From contig NZ_WKJD01000019.1 in the NCBI RefSeq assembly GCF_009674665.1, forward strand, positions 62,001 to 126,000: a stretch of 64,000 bases of DNA, written 5' to 3'. Position numbers and translations under genes: made by a program. The first letter of the stretch is position 1, and each line of letters starts with the position of its first letter. The DNA comes from Agromyces kandeliae (GTDB lineage: Bacteria > Actinomycetota > Actinomycetes > Actinomycetales > Microbacteriaceae). The notes beneath the pieces were generated by a model that ran no database searches, was not told the DNA's origin, and saw only the letters and a list, made by a program, of their open reading frames with translations. Below, piece after piece: positions 1 through 7,993 of this stretch.

Positions 1-111
1 GGTGGGACCGTCGTCGACGACAGCGACGCGCCGTCGCTCACCGTGATCGCCGACCAGGACGGCAACACCGGAGTCGTCTGCGTCGACGCGTCCGCTGCGG
101 GCGGGGACTGA
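1..111 (+). CDS. C-terminal end of a VOC/glyoxalase-like protein (partial)
   Basis: Only the last 36 codons lie in the window; the gene begins before base 1 and ends with TGA at 109-111. The tail reads LTVIADQDGNTGVVCV near its end, which resembles the closing beta-strand of glyoxalase/VOC-superfamily domains (a 'D-P-E-G-N-x-F-C' type strand). That match is short, so the family is a guess. The next gene, a cyclase, begins 5 bases after the stop, so the two are probably co-transcribed. Confidence 0.45.
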   Translation, partial: GGTVVDDSDAPSLTVIADQDGNTGVVCVDASAAGGD

Positions 112-116
112 AGCGC

Positions 117-1685
117 GTGCGAGAGGTCGACCCGACGAGGCGAGAGTCGGGACCGTCGTCACGAGAGATCTCCCGCAGGGTCGCGATGCTCGTCTCGGGC
201 GCGAGCACCTTCGGTGCGCTGATCGTCTTCCTCTACTTCTCGCTGATCGACCCGATACCGGTCGACGACGAGGCGGTGCGGTCGATCGAGACCGAGGGCA
301 TCGTGACCTTCGCGGTCGTCGGAGCGGTGATCCTCGTCGGTGCGCTCGCGATGGTCATCTGGCTGGGGCGACCGATCCGGAAGTGGCTGGCCCTGATCGA
401 GGACGGCACGCCCGCCTCGGAGATGCCGCCGAGGGTCGCTCGCCTGGTCGTGGTGTGGCCGCTCGTCGGAGCCTCGCTCGTCGCCGTCAGCAGTCTCCTC
501 GTGGCCGTGTTCCTCGCGATCCTGTACGACGATCCGGGCAATTTCGTCGGCATCGCCATCGGCGGCGCCGTCGGGACGACCATCGTCTACTTCGGCACCG
601 ACCTGATCTGGCGGCAACAGGTTCCGACCTTCTTCCCCGATGGGCACCTGAGCAGCATCCCGGCCTTCCGGCTCCTGGTGCGGAGACGCCTGCTCCTGGC
701 CTTCATCCTCATCGGCGGGCTCACGCCGACGCTGCTCGTGGTCCTGTCGCAGGTACGCACGCGAGCCGTGCTCGACGCCGAGAATCCCCAGGCGATCCTC
801 GACAACCTCGTCGTCGTGCAGCTGTTCATCCTCGGGGTCGGGTTGGCCGCGGGCCTCATCACGGCGGTCCTCGTCGCGCGCGCCATCGTGGGGCCGCTGC
901 AGGCCCTGGAGGTGGCGATGGGTCGCGTGGAGGGCGGCGAGCTCGACACGACGGTCGTGGTGGCCACCAACGACGAGCTCGGCTACCTCGGCGAGCGATT
1001 CAACGTCATGACGGACGGGTTGCGCCAGGGGGAACGACTCAGGGAGCTGTTCGGCCTCTACGTCAGCGCCGAGGTCGCCCAGGCCGCCGTGGAAACCGGG
1101 GCCGGGCTCGGTGGAACGCTCGTCGACTGCTCGGTGGTCTTCTCGGACATCCGTGACTTCACGACGCTCAGCGAGCGGATGCCGCCCGCGCGACTGGTCG
1201 AGGTGATCAACCGGTACATGACCGCCATGGTGTCGGTCGTCGTCGATCACGGGGGCGTGGTCACGCGCTTCGGAGGGGATTCGATCCTGGCGGTCTTCGG
1301 AACGCCGCTGAACCCCATGGGCGATCATGCCGACCGAGCAGTGAGAGCGGCGTTCGGGATGCGTCGGGCGCTGGCGGCCTTCAACCGGGAGGCGACCATC
1401 GACCGCCTCCCGAACCTCGAGGCCGGGATCGGCATCGCGAGCGGGCCGGTCATCGCCGGCAACATCGGCGGCAAGGAGCGGATCGAGTACACGGTGATGG
1501 GGGATGCCGTCAACCTCGCCGCGCGATTGGAGGACCGGACCAAGGATGCCGGCGCCCCCATCCTCATGAGCGCCGAGACCTACCGGGCGATCGACGGACA
1601 CCAGGACCTGCCCGCCAGGGCGCTGACGGACCTGCAGATCAAGGGGAAGCGAGACCCGGTCACCGCCTACGCCATCTCCGATTGA
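117..1685 (+). CDS. Membrane-anchored HAMP/adenylate-guanylate cyclase (class III)
   Basis: 522 aa with a GTG start 5 bases after the upstream stop. About six hydrophobic segments fill residues 30-255 (near 30-47, 61-83, 110-137, 141-160, 191-211 and 231-256). A HAMP linker (about 250-305) and a class III nucleotide cyclase domain (about 333-522) follow. This six-TM + HAMP + cyclase plan is that of the mycobacterial Rv1318c/Rv3645 group. The two metal-binding aspartates are visible as D344 (FSDIRDFTTLSERM) and D388 (GGDSILAVFG), and the transition-state Asn/Arg lie in GDAVNLAAR (462-470). At the substrate-selecting position where most relatives have Lys, this protein has Arg (R384 in VTRFGGD). 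It should make a cyclic nucleotide, probably cAMP, on the cytoplasmic side of the membrane; the input signal is unknown. An internal ATG at codon 24 is an alternative start. Confidence 0.88.
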   Translation: MREVDPTRRESGPSSREISRRVAMLVSGASTFGALIVFLYFSLIDPIPVDDEAVRSIETEGIVTFAVVGAVILVGALAMVIWLGRPIRKWLALIEDGTPASEMPPRVARLVVVWPLVGASLVAVSSLLVAVFLAILYDDPGNFVGIAIGGAVGTTIVYFGTDLIWRQQVPTFFPDGHLSSIPAFRLLVRRRLLLAFILIGGLTPTLLVVLSQVRTRAVLDAENPQAILDNLVVVQLFILGVGLAAGLITAVLVARAIVGPLQALEVAMGRVEGGELDTTVVVATNDELGYLGERFNVMTDGLRQGERLRELFGLYVSAEVAQAAVETGAGLGGTLVDCSVVFSDIRDFTTLSERMPPARLVEVINRYMTAMVSVVVDHGGVVTRFGGDSILAVFGTPLNPMGDHADRAVRAAFGMRRALAAFNREATIDRLPNLEAGIGIASGPVIAGNIGGKERIEYTVMGDAVNLAARLEDRTKDAGAPILMSAETYRAIDGHQDLPARALTDLQIKGKRDPVTAYAISD

Positions 1686-1695
1686 CCCGGCGCGG

Positions 1696-1730
1696 AGCGG
1701 GACCGACGCGCCTCCGGCGTCGTTCCCGCT
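1696..1730. terminator. Bidirectional terminator hairpin between cyclase and ABC-F genes
   Basis: Arms at 1696-1709 and 1717-1730 (14 bases, one mismatch) enclose a 7-base loop. It lies between two convergent stop codons and overlaps the stop of the ABC-F gene. There is no U tract, as is usual in high-GC actinobacteria. Confidence 0.6.
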
Positions 1731-3327
1731 ACGCCAGCTCGATGAGCTCCTGGTACTCCCGGCTCCAATGATCCTCGACGCCGTCGGGCATGATCAGCAC
1801 GCGCTCGGGATTGAGCGACTCGACCGCACCGGGGTCGTGCGAGACGAGGACGACGGCGCCCTCGTAGTGCGCGAGCGCGTCGAGGATCTCCTCGCGGCTG
1901 GCGGGGTCGAGGTTGTTCGTCGGCTCGTCGAGGAGCAGCACGTTCGCGCCCGAGACGACGATCGTGGCCAGCGCGAGGCGGGTCTTCTCGCCGCCGGAGA
2001 GCACGCCGGCGGGCTTGTGCACGTCGTCGCCGGTGAACAGGAACGAGCCGAGGACCTTGCGAGCCTCGGTCTCGGTGAGGTTCGGCGAGGCGCTCACCAT
2101 GTTCTGCAGCACGGTCCGCGAGACGTCGAGCGTCTCGTGCTCCTGCGCGTAGTAGCCGATCCGGAGGCCGTGCCCGGCGTCGACGACCCCGGTGTCGGGG
2201 CGGTCGACACCCGCGAGGATGCGGAGCAGCGTCGTCTTGCCGGCACCGTTCAGGCCGATGATGACGACCTTCGAGCCGCGGTCGATCGCGAGGTCGACGG
2301 CCGTGAAGATCTCGAGCGAGCCGTAGCTCTTCGACAGGTCGGCGGCGGTCAGCGGCGTGCGCCCGCAGGGCGCGGGCGTCGGGAACCGCAGCTTCGCGAC
2401 GCGGTCGACCGTGCGGACCTCCTCGAGCCCGGAGAGGAGCTTCTCGGCGCGAGCGACCATCTGGTGGGCCGCGGCCGCCTTGGACGCCTTCGCACCGAAC
2501 CGCGCGGCCTGCTGCTGCAGGGCGGACGCCTTCTTCTCGGCGTTCGCACGCTCCTTCTTGCGGCGCTCCTCGTCGGCGGCGCGCTGGCGGAGGTAGTGCT
2601 TCCAGCCCATGTTGTACACGTCGATGATCGACCGGTTCGCGTCGAGGTAGAACACGCGGTTCACGACCTCGCCGACGAGCTCGACGTCGTGGCTGATGAC
2701 GATCACGCCGCCCTTGTAGTTCTTCAGGAACTCGCGGAGCCAGACGACGGAGTCGGCGTCGAGGTGGTTCGTGGGCTCGTCGAGGATCATCGTGTCGGCG
2801 TCGGAGAACAGGATGCGCGCGAGTTCGATGCGCCGCCGCTGGCCGCCCGAGAGGGTCTTCAGCGGCTGGTCGAGGATCCGGTCGGGCAGGTTCAGGTTGG
2901 ACGCGATCGAGGCGGCCTCGGCCTCGGCGGCGTAGCCGCCGAGCGCGGTGAACCGGTCGGTCAGCGTCCCGAAGCGCTTCATCGCCTTCTCGGCGACGAC
3001 GGGGTCGGTCGAGCCCATCCGCTCCGACGCCTCGCGCATGCCGACGACGAGCGAGCCGAGCCCCCGGGCATCGAGGATCCGCGTGCGGGCCAGCATCTCG
3101 GGGTCGCCCGAGCGCGGGTCCTGCGGGAGGTAGCCGATCTCACCCGAGCGGTCGATGCGGCCGCCGGTGGGCAGCGTCTCCCCCGCCAGCGTCTTCGTGA
3201 GCGTCGTCTTGCCCGCGCCGTTGCGGCCGACGAGGCCGATCTTGTCGCCCGAGGAGACGCGGAAGCTGACGTCCTCCATGAGCAGGCGCGCACCGACGCG
3301 GATCTCGAGGTCGTGGACGGCGAGCAC
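1729..3327 (-). CDS. ABC-F family ATPase (ribosome-associated)
   Basis: 532 aa with two ABC cassettes in one chain and no membrane segments, the layout of soluble ABC-F translation factors (EttA/Uup/resistance-type). First cassette: Walker A GLVGRNGAGKTT (31-42), signature LSGGQ (159-163), Walker B DEPTNHLD (183-190). A charged, Lys/Ala-rich linker (about 240-310) is the P-site tRNA interaction motif region. Second cassette: Walker A GLNGAGKTT (358-366), LSGGE (443-447), DEPTNNLD (467-474). The GTG start at 3327 follows a good GGAGG. ABC-F proteins act at the ribosomal E site to relieve stalling or protect against antibiotics; which subtype this is cannot be told from sequence alone. A TAGACT -10 candidate lies at 3385-3390 on this strand. 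Confidence 0.9.
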   Translation of the reverse strand: MLAVHDLEIRVGARLLMEDVSFRVSSGDKIGLVGRNGAGKTTLTKTLAGETLPTGGRIDRSGEIGYLPQDPRSGDPEMLARTRILDARGLGSLVVGMREASERMGSTDPVVAEKAMKRFGTLTDRFTALGGYAAEAEAASIASNLNLPDRILDQPLKTLSGGQRRRIELARILFSDADTMILDEPTNHLDADSVVWLREFLKNYKGGVIVISHDVELVGEVVNRVFYLDANRSIIDVYNMGWKHYLRQRAADEERRKKERANAEKKASALQQQAARFGAKASKAAAAHQMVARAEKLLSGLEEVRTVDRVAKLRFPTPAPCGRTPLTAADLSKSYGSLEIFTAVDLAIDRGSKVVIIGLNGAGKTTLLRILAGVDRPDTGVVDAGHGLRIGYYAQEHETLDVSRTVLQNMVSASPNLTETEARKVLGSFLFTGDDVHKPAGVLSGGEKTRLALATIVVSGANVLLLDEPTNNLDPASREEILDALAHYEGAVVLVSHDPGAVESLNPERVLIMPDGVEDHWSREYQELIELA

Positions 3328-3428
3328 GGTGACCTCCGGGGCCGGGAGCGGGTTGGGTTGGCGTGCCGAGCGGCACAGCCCTCCAGTCTAGCCTCGGGCG
3401 AGGGATGCCGCGTGTCGGCGGTGCGCGG

Positions 3429-3434
3429 CAGACT
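3429..3434 (+). promoter_or_regulatory. -10 hexamer for leaderless winged-helix gene
   Basis: CAGACT ends 6 bases before the ATG at 3441 and no Shine-Dalgarno lies between, the spacing expected when transcription begins at the start codon. Confidence 0.45.
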
Positions 3435-3440
3435 GGCCGC

Positions 3441-4559
3441 ATGCCGACCGCTTCCTCCCAGCTCGCGCGCGCCGTGCGCCTGCACTCGCACGGGTTCCGC
3501 ACACCGGCCGACGACGCCGCGAGCGTCGTCGACCGGCTGGGGGCGATCCAGGCGCAGGACCTGGGCGCCGCGAAGTGGGTCATCGGGTCGCGGATGACGC
3601 GGCCGACGCCCGGCGCGATCAACGCGGCGATCGCCGAATGCCGGGTCGTGCGCTCCTGGCCGATGCGCGGAACGCTGCACATCCTGCCGGCGCGGATGCT
3701 CCGACCCACGCTGCGGCTCACGTCACCACGCGTGCTCGCGAACGCGCGGCGGCGGCACGAGGCGCTCGAGCTCGGCGAGGCAGAGTACCGAACGGCGCGC
3801 GACGCGGTCGAGCGTGCGCTCGCCGGGGGCGCCACGGCGACCCGCGACGAGCTCTCCGCGCTGTGGAGCGCGGCGGGCATCGTGGCGAACGGGCCGCGCA
3901 CCTACCACCTGATCTGGTGGCTGGCGCTCGACGGCGTGCTGTGCGGCGGACCGGTCGACGGCCGCGTCCAGCACTTCGCGCTGCTCGACGACTGGGCACC
4001 GCCCGCTGCCGACGAGCCCGACTCCCCCGAGCAGACGCTCGCCGAGCTCTTCAGCTCCTACGTCCGCGGGCACGGCCCCGTGACGCTCGCCGATTTCGCC
4101 TGGTGGAGCGGGCTGACGATGCGCGACACGCGGACCGCGCTCGACGGAGCGGGCGAGCACGTCGAGCGGTTCGTCGATCGTCCCGCCGACGACGGGCCCG
4201 ACCGGTACGTCGAGGCCGGTGCGACGGATGCCGCGGCATCCCGCCCGAGCGGCGCGCTCGCCCTCGCGGGCTTCGACGAGTACTACCTCGGCTACGCCGA
4301 CCGCTCCGCCGTGTGCGATCCGCGGTTCGGCGACCTCGTGATCCCCGGCGGCAACGGGGTGTTCCAGCCGACCCTCGTGCTCGACGGGCGCGTCGTCGGC
4401 ACGTGGAAGCGCTCGGGCACCGCCGCCAAGCCGCGCGTGGAGCTGCGCTGGTTCGAGTCGAGGTCCGCCGACGCCGCGGCGCGGTTCGAGCGGCCGATCC
4501 GCGCGTGGGCGAGGTTCCAGGGGCTCGACCTGCACGGGATCGACTCGACGACGCCCTGA
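3441..4559 (+). CDS. Winged-helix DNA-binding domain protein (HTH_42/YcaQ-like)
   Basis: 372 aa. It matches the winged-helix family typified by an LGAIQAQ (residues about 33-39) then S-R motif near the N terminus and a PMRGTLHILPA segment (about 75-85). Both are hallmarks of the HTH_42 family, related to the DNA crosslink-repair glycosylases YcaQ/AlkZ. AlkZ relatives use a catalytic Q-x-Q motif, and the QAQ here fits that. The frame is open upstream to 3363, but ATG 3441 was chosen because a CAGACT -10 element sits exactly 6 bases before it and the family usually starts here. It stands alone, with the neighbours on both sides transcribed towards or away from it. Possible role: base excision of crosslinked or alkylated DNA, or DNA binding only. 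Confidence 0.8.
   Translation: MPTASSQLARAVRLHSHGFRTPADDAASVVDRLGAIQAQDLGAAKWVIGSRMTRPTPGAINAAIAECRVVRSWPMRGTLHILPARMLRPTLRLTSPRVLANARRRHEALELGEAEYRTARDAVERALAGGATATRDELSALWSAAGIVANGPRTYHLIWWLALDGVLCGGPVDGRVQHFALLDDWAPPAADEPDSPEQTLAELFSSYVRGHGPVTLADFAWWSGLTMRDTRTALDGAGEHVERFVDRPADDGPDRYVEAGATDAAASRPSGALALAGFDEYYLGYADRSAVCDPRFGDLVIPGGNGVFQPTLVLDGRVVGTWKRSGTAAKPRVELRWFESRSADAAARFERPIRAWARFQGLDLHGIDSTTP
4226..4241. repeat. Perfect 16-base copy of the genome-iterated palindrome GGATGCCGCGGCATCC
   Basis: Lies in frame inside the winged-helix gene, where it encodes D-A-A-A-S using GAT and GCA codons. Those codons are otherwise uncommon here. The identical 16-mer recurs at 9156-9171. Confidence 0.8.
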
Positions 4560-4628
4560 CCCGCCCCGACCGCGTGGGAATGCACGAGGGGCCGCACCGG
4601 CATGCGCCGACACGACCCCTCGCCGGGT

Positions 4629-4657
4629 CCGCTCGGCCGCGCTGCGCCGCCGAGCGG
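4629..4657. terminator. Terminator hairpin downstream of yceI-like gene
   Basis: Perfect 9-bp stem (4629-4637 with 4649-4657) and 11-base loop, directly after the stop of the minus-strand YceI gene and 70 bases beyond the end of the convergent winged-helix gene. A second, weaker repeat (4585-4591 with 4616-4622) lies between them. Confidence 0.55.
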
Positions 4658-4663
4658 TTGCGA

Positions 4664-5230
4664 TCACTCCTGGACGAGCGCCGCCTGCAGCTCGAGCGTG
4701 ATGGTGACCTGCTCGCCGAGGAGCACGCCGCCGGTCTCGAGGGCCGCGTTGTAGCTGAGGCCGAAGTCCTCGCGGTTCACGACGGCCTTCGCCGTGGCGC
4801 CGCCCTTGTAGTTGCCGTAGGGGTCGCCGCCGAAGCCGCCGAAGTCGAAGTCGAACGTGACGGGCTTGGTGACGCCGCGCATGGTGAGCTCGCCGTCGAC
4901 CTTGAACTCGCCGCCCTCGACGCGGACGCCGGTCGAGACGAAGTCGATGGTCGGGTACTGCTCGGCGGCGAAGAAGTCGCCGGTCCGGAGGTGCGCGTCG
5001 CGGTTGGGCTCGTTGGTGGTGATCGAGGCCACTTCGGCCGACGCGGTCACGCGCGACTCCAGCGGGTCCTCGGCGGTGATGAACGTGGCGTCGAAGCGCT
5101 CGAACTTGCCCTTGACCTTGCTGATCATGAGGTGGCGGATGCTGAACCCCACCTCGCTGTGCGTCGGGTCGATCGTCCAGGTGCCGGCGCGGTAGCCGGG
5201 GATCTCGAGGGTCGTCGCGGTCGTCGTCAT
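4664..5230 (-). CDS. YceI family protein
   Basis: 188 aa. YceI/polyisoprenoid-binding lipocalin-like fold: the opening GTWTIDPTHSEVGFSIRHLM (about residues 15-34), the middle R-D-A-H-L-R-T-G-D-F-F block (about 83-93), and the late G-E-L-T-M-R-G-V-T-K-P-V segment (about 118-129) are diagnostic. There is no signal peptide, so this copy is probably cytoplasmic, as common in actinobacteria. The family binds isoprenoid-type lipids; the cellular job is not established. The frame stays open far upstream, but the ATG at 5230 with preceding GGGAGAGA is the natural start. A 74-base gap separates it from the hydrolase gene upstream in the same direction, so they may share a transcript. Confidence 0.88.
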   Translation of the reverse strand: MTTTATTLEIPGYRAGTWTIDPTHSEVGFSIRHLMISKVKGKFERFDATFITAEDPLESRVTASAEVASITTNEPNRDAHLRTGDFFAAEQYPTIDFVSTGVRVEGGEFKVDGELTMRGVTKPVTFDFDFGGFGGDPYGNYKGGATAKAVVNREDFGLSYNAALETGGVLLGEQVTITLELQAALVQE

Positions 5231-5304
5231 TCGGGGTCTCTCCCAGTCGTTGCGTTCACGGGCCGGTTGGCCACGAAGGATGCAAACGCATGGACCGATG
5301 CGAT

Positions 5305-6489
5305 CTATTCCCCGGATCCCGTAACGAGTTCGCGCCGGAGCTCCATGACGCGGATCGCGGCCTCCTCGAGGCGCTCCGGCGGGATCCGCCCATCGGCCAC
5401 CGCACCGGCGATCGACGCGGCGAGCCCGTCGACGCTGATCCCGAACTCGGACGGGTCGGACGGGAGCACGTAGAGGAGCAGGTCGCTGCCGGCGGCGACG
5501 GCGCGGATGGCGTTCTCCCCCGGGTTCGCGTACTCCGGGAGCCCGTTGTGCTGGAGCATCAGCATGTCGTCGGTGACGAGCACGCCCTCGAACCCGAGTT
5601 CGTCCCGCAGGATCCGGTGCCACTCCGGGGAGAGCGACGCCGGCGCGGCGTCGACCGCCGGGTAGCTGAGGTGACCCGTCATCACGAGTTCGACGTCGGC
5701 ATCGATCGCCGCCTCGAACGGCACGGCCGGGCCCGCCTGCCACTGGTCGAGCGTGAGCGGCGCCGACGGCACCGACACGTGCGAGTCGCCGGGCGCCGCA
5801 CCGTGCCCCGGGAAGTGCTTGACCGTGCTCGCGACCGTGCCGCGCTCGCCCTCGACGGCCGCGGCGACGTGCTCGGCCGACGCCTGCGGGGAGGTCCCGA
5901 GGATGCGGTCGTAGATGAACGAGGCCGGGTCGTCCGTGACATCCGCCACGATGCCGAAGTTGACGTTCACGCCGGATGCCTCGAGCGCGGCCGCGCGCGC
6001 GGCGAACGCGTCGCGCGTCGCCGCCGCGGGCTGGTCGCGGAGCTCGTACGGACCGGGCGCGGGATCCCATGCGATGCGGCTCACGATGCCGCCCTCCTGG
6101 TCGATGCCGATCAGGGTCGCCGCATCCGGATCGGCCTGGAGGGCGGCCGTCAGTGCGGCGAGCTCGCCCTCGGAGCCCGGCATGTTGTCGCCCATCAGGA
6201 TGACGCCGGCGATGCCCTGCTCGACGAGGGCGCTCATCGCGGCCGGATCCGTTCCGGGCGCGTGCAGCATGAGCAGTGATGCCGCGCGCTCCTGATCGGA
6301 CATCGCGGCCACGCGCTCGGTCGCCCACTCGGACGGAGTGGGCGGCGTCGGGGTCGGCGTGGGTGACGGGGACGGCGCCGCAGCGCTCGTCGTGGGCGCC
6401 GTCGGCGCGCCGGGGGTCGCGCAGCCCGCGAGGACCGCCGCGCCGAGGACGATCGCGGCGACCGACAGCGAACCCGCATTCCGACGCAC
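5305..6489 (-). CDS. Lipoprotein beta-N-acetylhexosaminidase-type glycoside hydrolase family 3 (NagZ-like)
   Basis: 394 aa. An N-terminal signal with lipobox ending at C23 (V-L-A-G-C) is followed by a Pro/Thr/Ser-rich spacer to about residue 53, so the enzyme is tethered to the outside of the membrane. The GH3 domain shows GIDQEGGIVSRI (about 128-139), the NagZ His/Asp dyad motif KHFPGHG (214-220), and VTDDML (295-300), which carries the nucleophile Asp. Only the single TIM-barrel domain is present, as in NagZ. Expected role: removing terminal N-acetylglucosamine from cell-wall muropeptides or glycans. GTG start at 6489 preceded by TAGACT and exactly 6 bases, indicating a leaderless transcript. 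Confidence 0.88.
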   Translation of the reverse strand: MRRNAGSLSVAAIVLGAAVLAGCATPGAPTAPTTSAAAPSPSPTPTPTPPTPSEWATERVAAMSDQERAASLLMLHAPGTDPAAMSALVEQGIAGVILMGDNMPGSEGELAALTAALQADPDAATLIGIDQEGGIVSRIAWDPAPGPYELRDQPAAATRDAFAARAAALEASGVNVNFGIVADVTDDPASFIYDRILGTSPQASAEHVAAAVEGERGTVASTVKHFPGHGAAPGDSHVSVPSAPLTLDQWQAGPAVPFEAAIDADVELVMTGHLSYPAVDAAPASLSPEWHRILRDELGFEGVLVTDDMLMLQHNGLPEYANPGENAIRAVAAGSDLLLYVLPSDPSEFGISVDGLAASIAGAVADGRIPPERLEEAAIRVMELRRELVTGSGE

Positions 6490-6495
6490 CCGGGG

Positions 6496-6501
6496 AGTCT
6501 A
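6496..6501 (-). promoter_or_regulatory. -10 hexamer for leaderless NagZ-like gene
   Basis: TAGACT on the minus strand, 6 bases from the GTG start at 6489, with no Shine-Dalgarno between. Confidence 0.5.
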
Positions 6502-6538
6502 CGCGGCACGGCTGAACGCATCCCACCGCCGTGCGGTG

Positions 6539-6544
6539 GAGACT
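6539..6544 (+). promoter_or_regulatory. -10 hexamer for leaderless MpaB-family gene
   Basis: GAGACT ends 6 bases before GTG 6551. The first base deviates from TANNNT, but spacing and context match the other leaderless starts in this window. Confidence 0.35.
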
Positions 6545-6550
6545 GGTGGG

Positions 6551-7393
6551 GTGAGCGACGCGCATGGCCCGGAGGCCGAGCAGGCCGTGCTCCGTCGCCA
6601 CGCGGCCGACGCGACGCTGATGGCGGGAGGTGCGGCGGCCATCCTGCTGCAGCTCGCCGACCCACGCGTGGCCGCCGGCGTCGCACGGCACAGCCGCTTC
6701 CGCGACCGGCCGCTCGACCGACTCGTCGGCACGCACGCCTACCTCACCGCGCTCGTGTTCGGCGACGAGCGCGACATCCGCCACGTCGCCCGGATCGTGG
6801 ACGCGCGCCACTCGCGGGTCCGCGGTGACGGCGCCCACCCCGATGGTCCCGCCTACGACGCGCGCGATCCCGACGCGCAGCGCTGGGTGGCTGCGACGCT
6901 CCTGGCCGTGGCACTCGACCTCGAGGAGCGGCTGACCGGATCGCGCCTCGACGAGGCGACCGCCGACGCCCTCGTCCGCGGGTACGCACCGATCGCGGCG
7001 CGCCTCCAGGGCGGACCGGCGGGCTGGCCCGGGACGCGGGCCGAGTTCGAGGCGTGGTGGGACATCCGGCTCGCCGGCCTCAGGGTCGACGACGACGCGC
7101 GCGCGGTGGCGCGCGACCTCCTCGCGGGCACCGGGCTTCCGACGGCCCTCCTCCCGCTCATGGCCCCCGTACGGCTGATCACCGCGGCGCTGCTCCCGCC
7201 CACCCTGCGCACCGCCTACGGCATGCGCTGGACCCCGCGCGTGCAGCGGGCGGCGAACGGATGGCTCACCGCGCTCGCCGTGCTCCGCCGCCTCGTTCCG
7301 GCCGGTGTCCGCGCGATCCCGACGAGGGCATCGCTCCGTCGGCTGCGACGTCGCAGCCGGTACGCTGAGGGTGACCTGCGAGGACGAGGATGA
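6551..7393 (+). CDS. Oxygenase MpaB family protein (DUF2236)
   Basis: 280 aa from GTG 6551. The pattern G-G-A-A-A-I-L-L-Q-L-A-D-P-R-V-A near residues 24-39, then a histidine-containing T-H-A-Y-L-T-A-L-V-F-G (about 65-75) and a downstream D-x-x-x-x-W-V helix (about 113-118), is typical of the MpaB/latex-clearing-protein-like DUF2236 family. Members bind heme b; some cleave prenyl chains or rubber, others are uncharacterised. An upstream open frame to 6338 was rejected because it overlaps the divergent hydrolase. The stop overlaps the next start (ATGA at 7390-7393), so the downstream Lrp regulator is translationally coupled. The substrate is not predictable. Confidence 0.8.
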   Translation: MSDAHGPEAEQAVLRRHAADATLMAGGAAAILLQLADPRVAAGVARHSRFRDRPLDRLVGTHAYLTALVFGDERDIRHVARIVDARHSRVRGDGAHPDGPAYDARDPDAQRWVAATLLAVALDLEERLTGSRLDEATADALVRGYAPIAARLQGGPAGWPGTRAEFEAWWDIRLAGLRVDDDARAVARDLLAGTGLPTALLPLMAPVRLITAALLPPTLRTAYGMRWTPRVQRAANGWLTALAVLRRLVPAGVRAIPTRASLRRLRRRSRYAEGDLRGRG

Positions 7394-7884
7394 CCCAGCA
7401 CGCACCGCACCACGACGAGCCGCTCGACGCGATCGACCGGCGGATCGTCGCGGAGCTCAGCCGCGACGGCCGGCTCTCGGTGCGCACCCTCGCCGAGCGC
7501 GTGCACATCTCGCGGACGGCAGCCCACAACCGGGTCCTCGCGTTGCAGCAGCGCGGGGTGATCACCGGGTTCGGCGCGCAGATCGACCGCAAGTCGATCG
7601 GCCTGAACATCTCCGCGCTCGTCGTCGTCCGGATCGGCGACGTGTCGTGGGAGTCGATCGCCGCCAAGCTCGCCACGCTTCCGTTCGTCGAGAAGGTGCA
7701 GGCGGTGTCGGGCGACATCGACATCATCCTCACGGTGAGCGCGCCCGACCACGAGCAGCTCAGCCAGGCGATCCTGCGCGACATCCACGACATGCCCGGC
7801 GTCGTCTCCACGCGGTCGCACCTGATCCTGGAGGAGATCGACGGCCGACCGCCCGCTCAGTCGCTGGACATCTGGCGCCCCTGA
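7390..7884 (+). CDS. Lrp/AsnC family transcriptional regulator
   Basis: 164 aa. N-terminal AsnC-type winged helix-turn-helix (about residues 9-70: LDAIDRRIVAELSRDGRLS then S-R-T-A-A-H-N-R-V recognition helix) and C-terminal RAM/ligand-binding beta-alpha domain (about 80-155, with V-S-G-D-I-D-I-I-L-T-V). It overlaps the MpaB gene by 4 bases, and a TACGCT at 7360-7365 could be an internal -10. It sits 109 bases upstream of the E1alpha-E1beta-E2 operon on the same strand. In many actinobacteria such Lrp (BkdR-type) proteins control branched-chain keto-acid dehydrogenase genes, so a role as local regulator is likely, though inferred. Confidence 0.92.
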   Translation: MTQHAPHHDEPLDAIDRRIVAELSRDGRLSVRTLAERVHISRTAAHNRVLALQQRGVITGFGAQIDRKSIGLNISALVVVRIGDVSWESIAAKLATLPFVEKVQAVSGDIDIILTVSAPDHEQLSQAILRDIHDMPGVVSTRSHLILEEIDGRPPAQSLDIWRP

Positions 7885-7899
7885 GGCGCCTCGCGCGGG

Positions 7900-7937
7900 A
7901 CGATCGGTTCGAGTTCGGCCGTTCGCGTGCCGATCGT
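7900..7937. promoter_or_regulatory. Inverted repeat upstream of dehydrogenase operon (operator or terminator)
   Basis: Perfect 8-bp arms ACGATCGG (7900-7907) and CCGATCGT (7930-7937) enclose 22 bases, between the lrp stop and the E1alpha start. Length and place suit an Lrp-type operator; a weak terminator is the alternative. Confidence 0.35.
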
Positions 7938-7993
7938 TCACCGTTGTCTCGTACCCCGAGCGGGGGCCGTGCAGACTGGCGCACCATGGCCAC

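Noticed and set aside
1768-3597. 609-codon plus-strand frame
   Set aside because: Antisense to the ABC-F gene, with composition typical of a GC shadow frame.
4585-4622. CGAGGGG ... CCCCTCG inverted repeat
   Set aside because: Long loop and weaker than the adjacent 9-bp perfect hairpin, so kept only as a note to that terminator.
5231-7405. N-terminal extension of the YceI frame to 913 codons
   Set aside because: It would cross the hydrolase and MpaB genes, and the YceI family starts at 5230.
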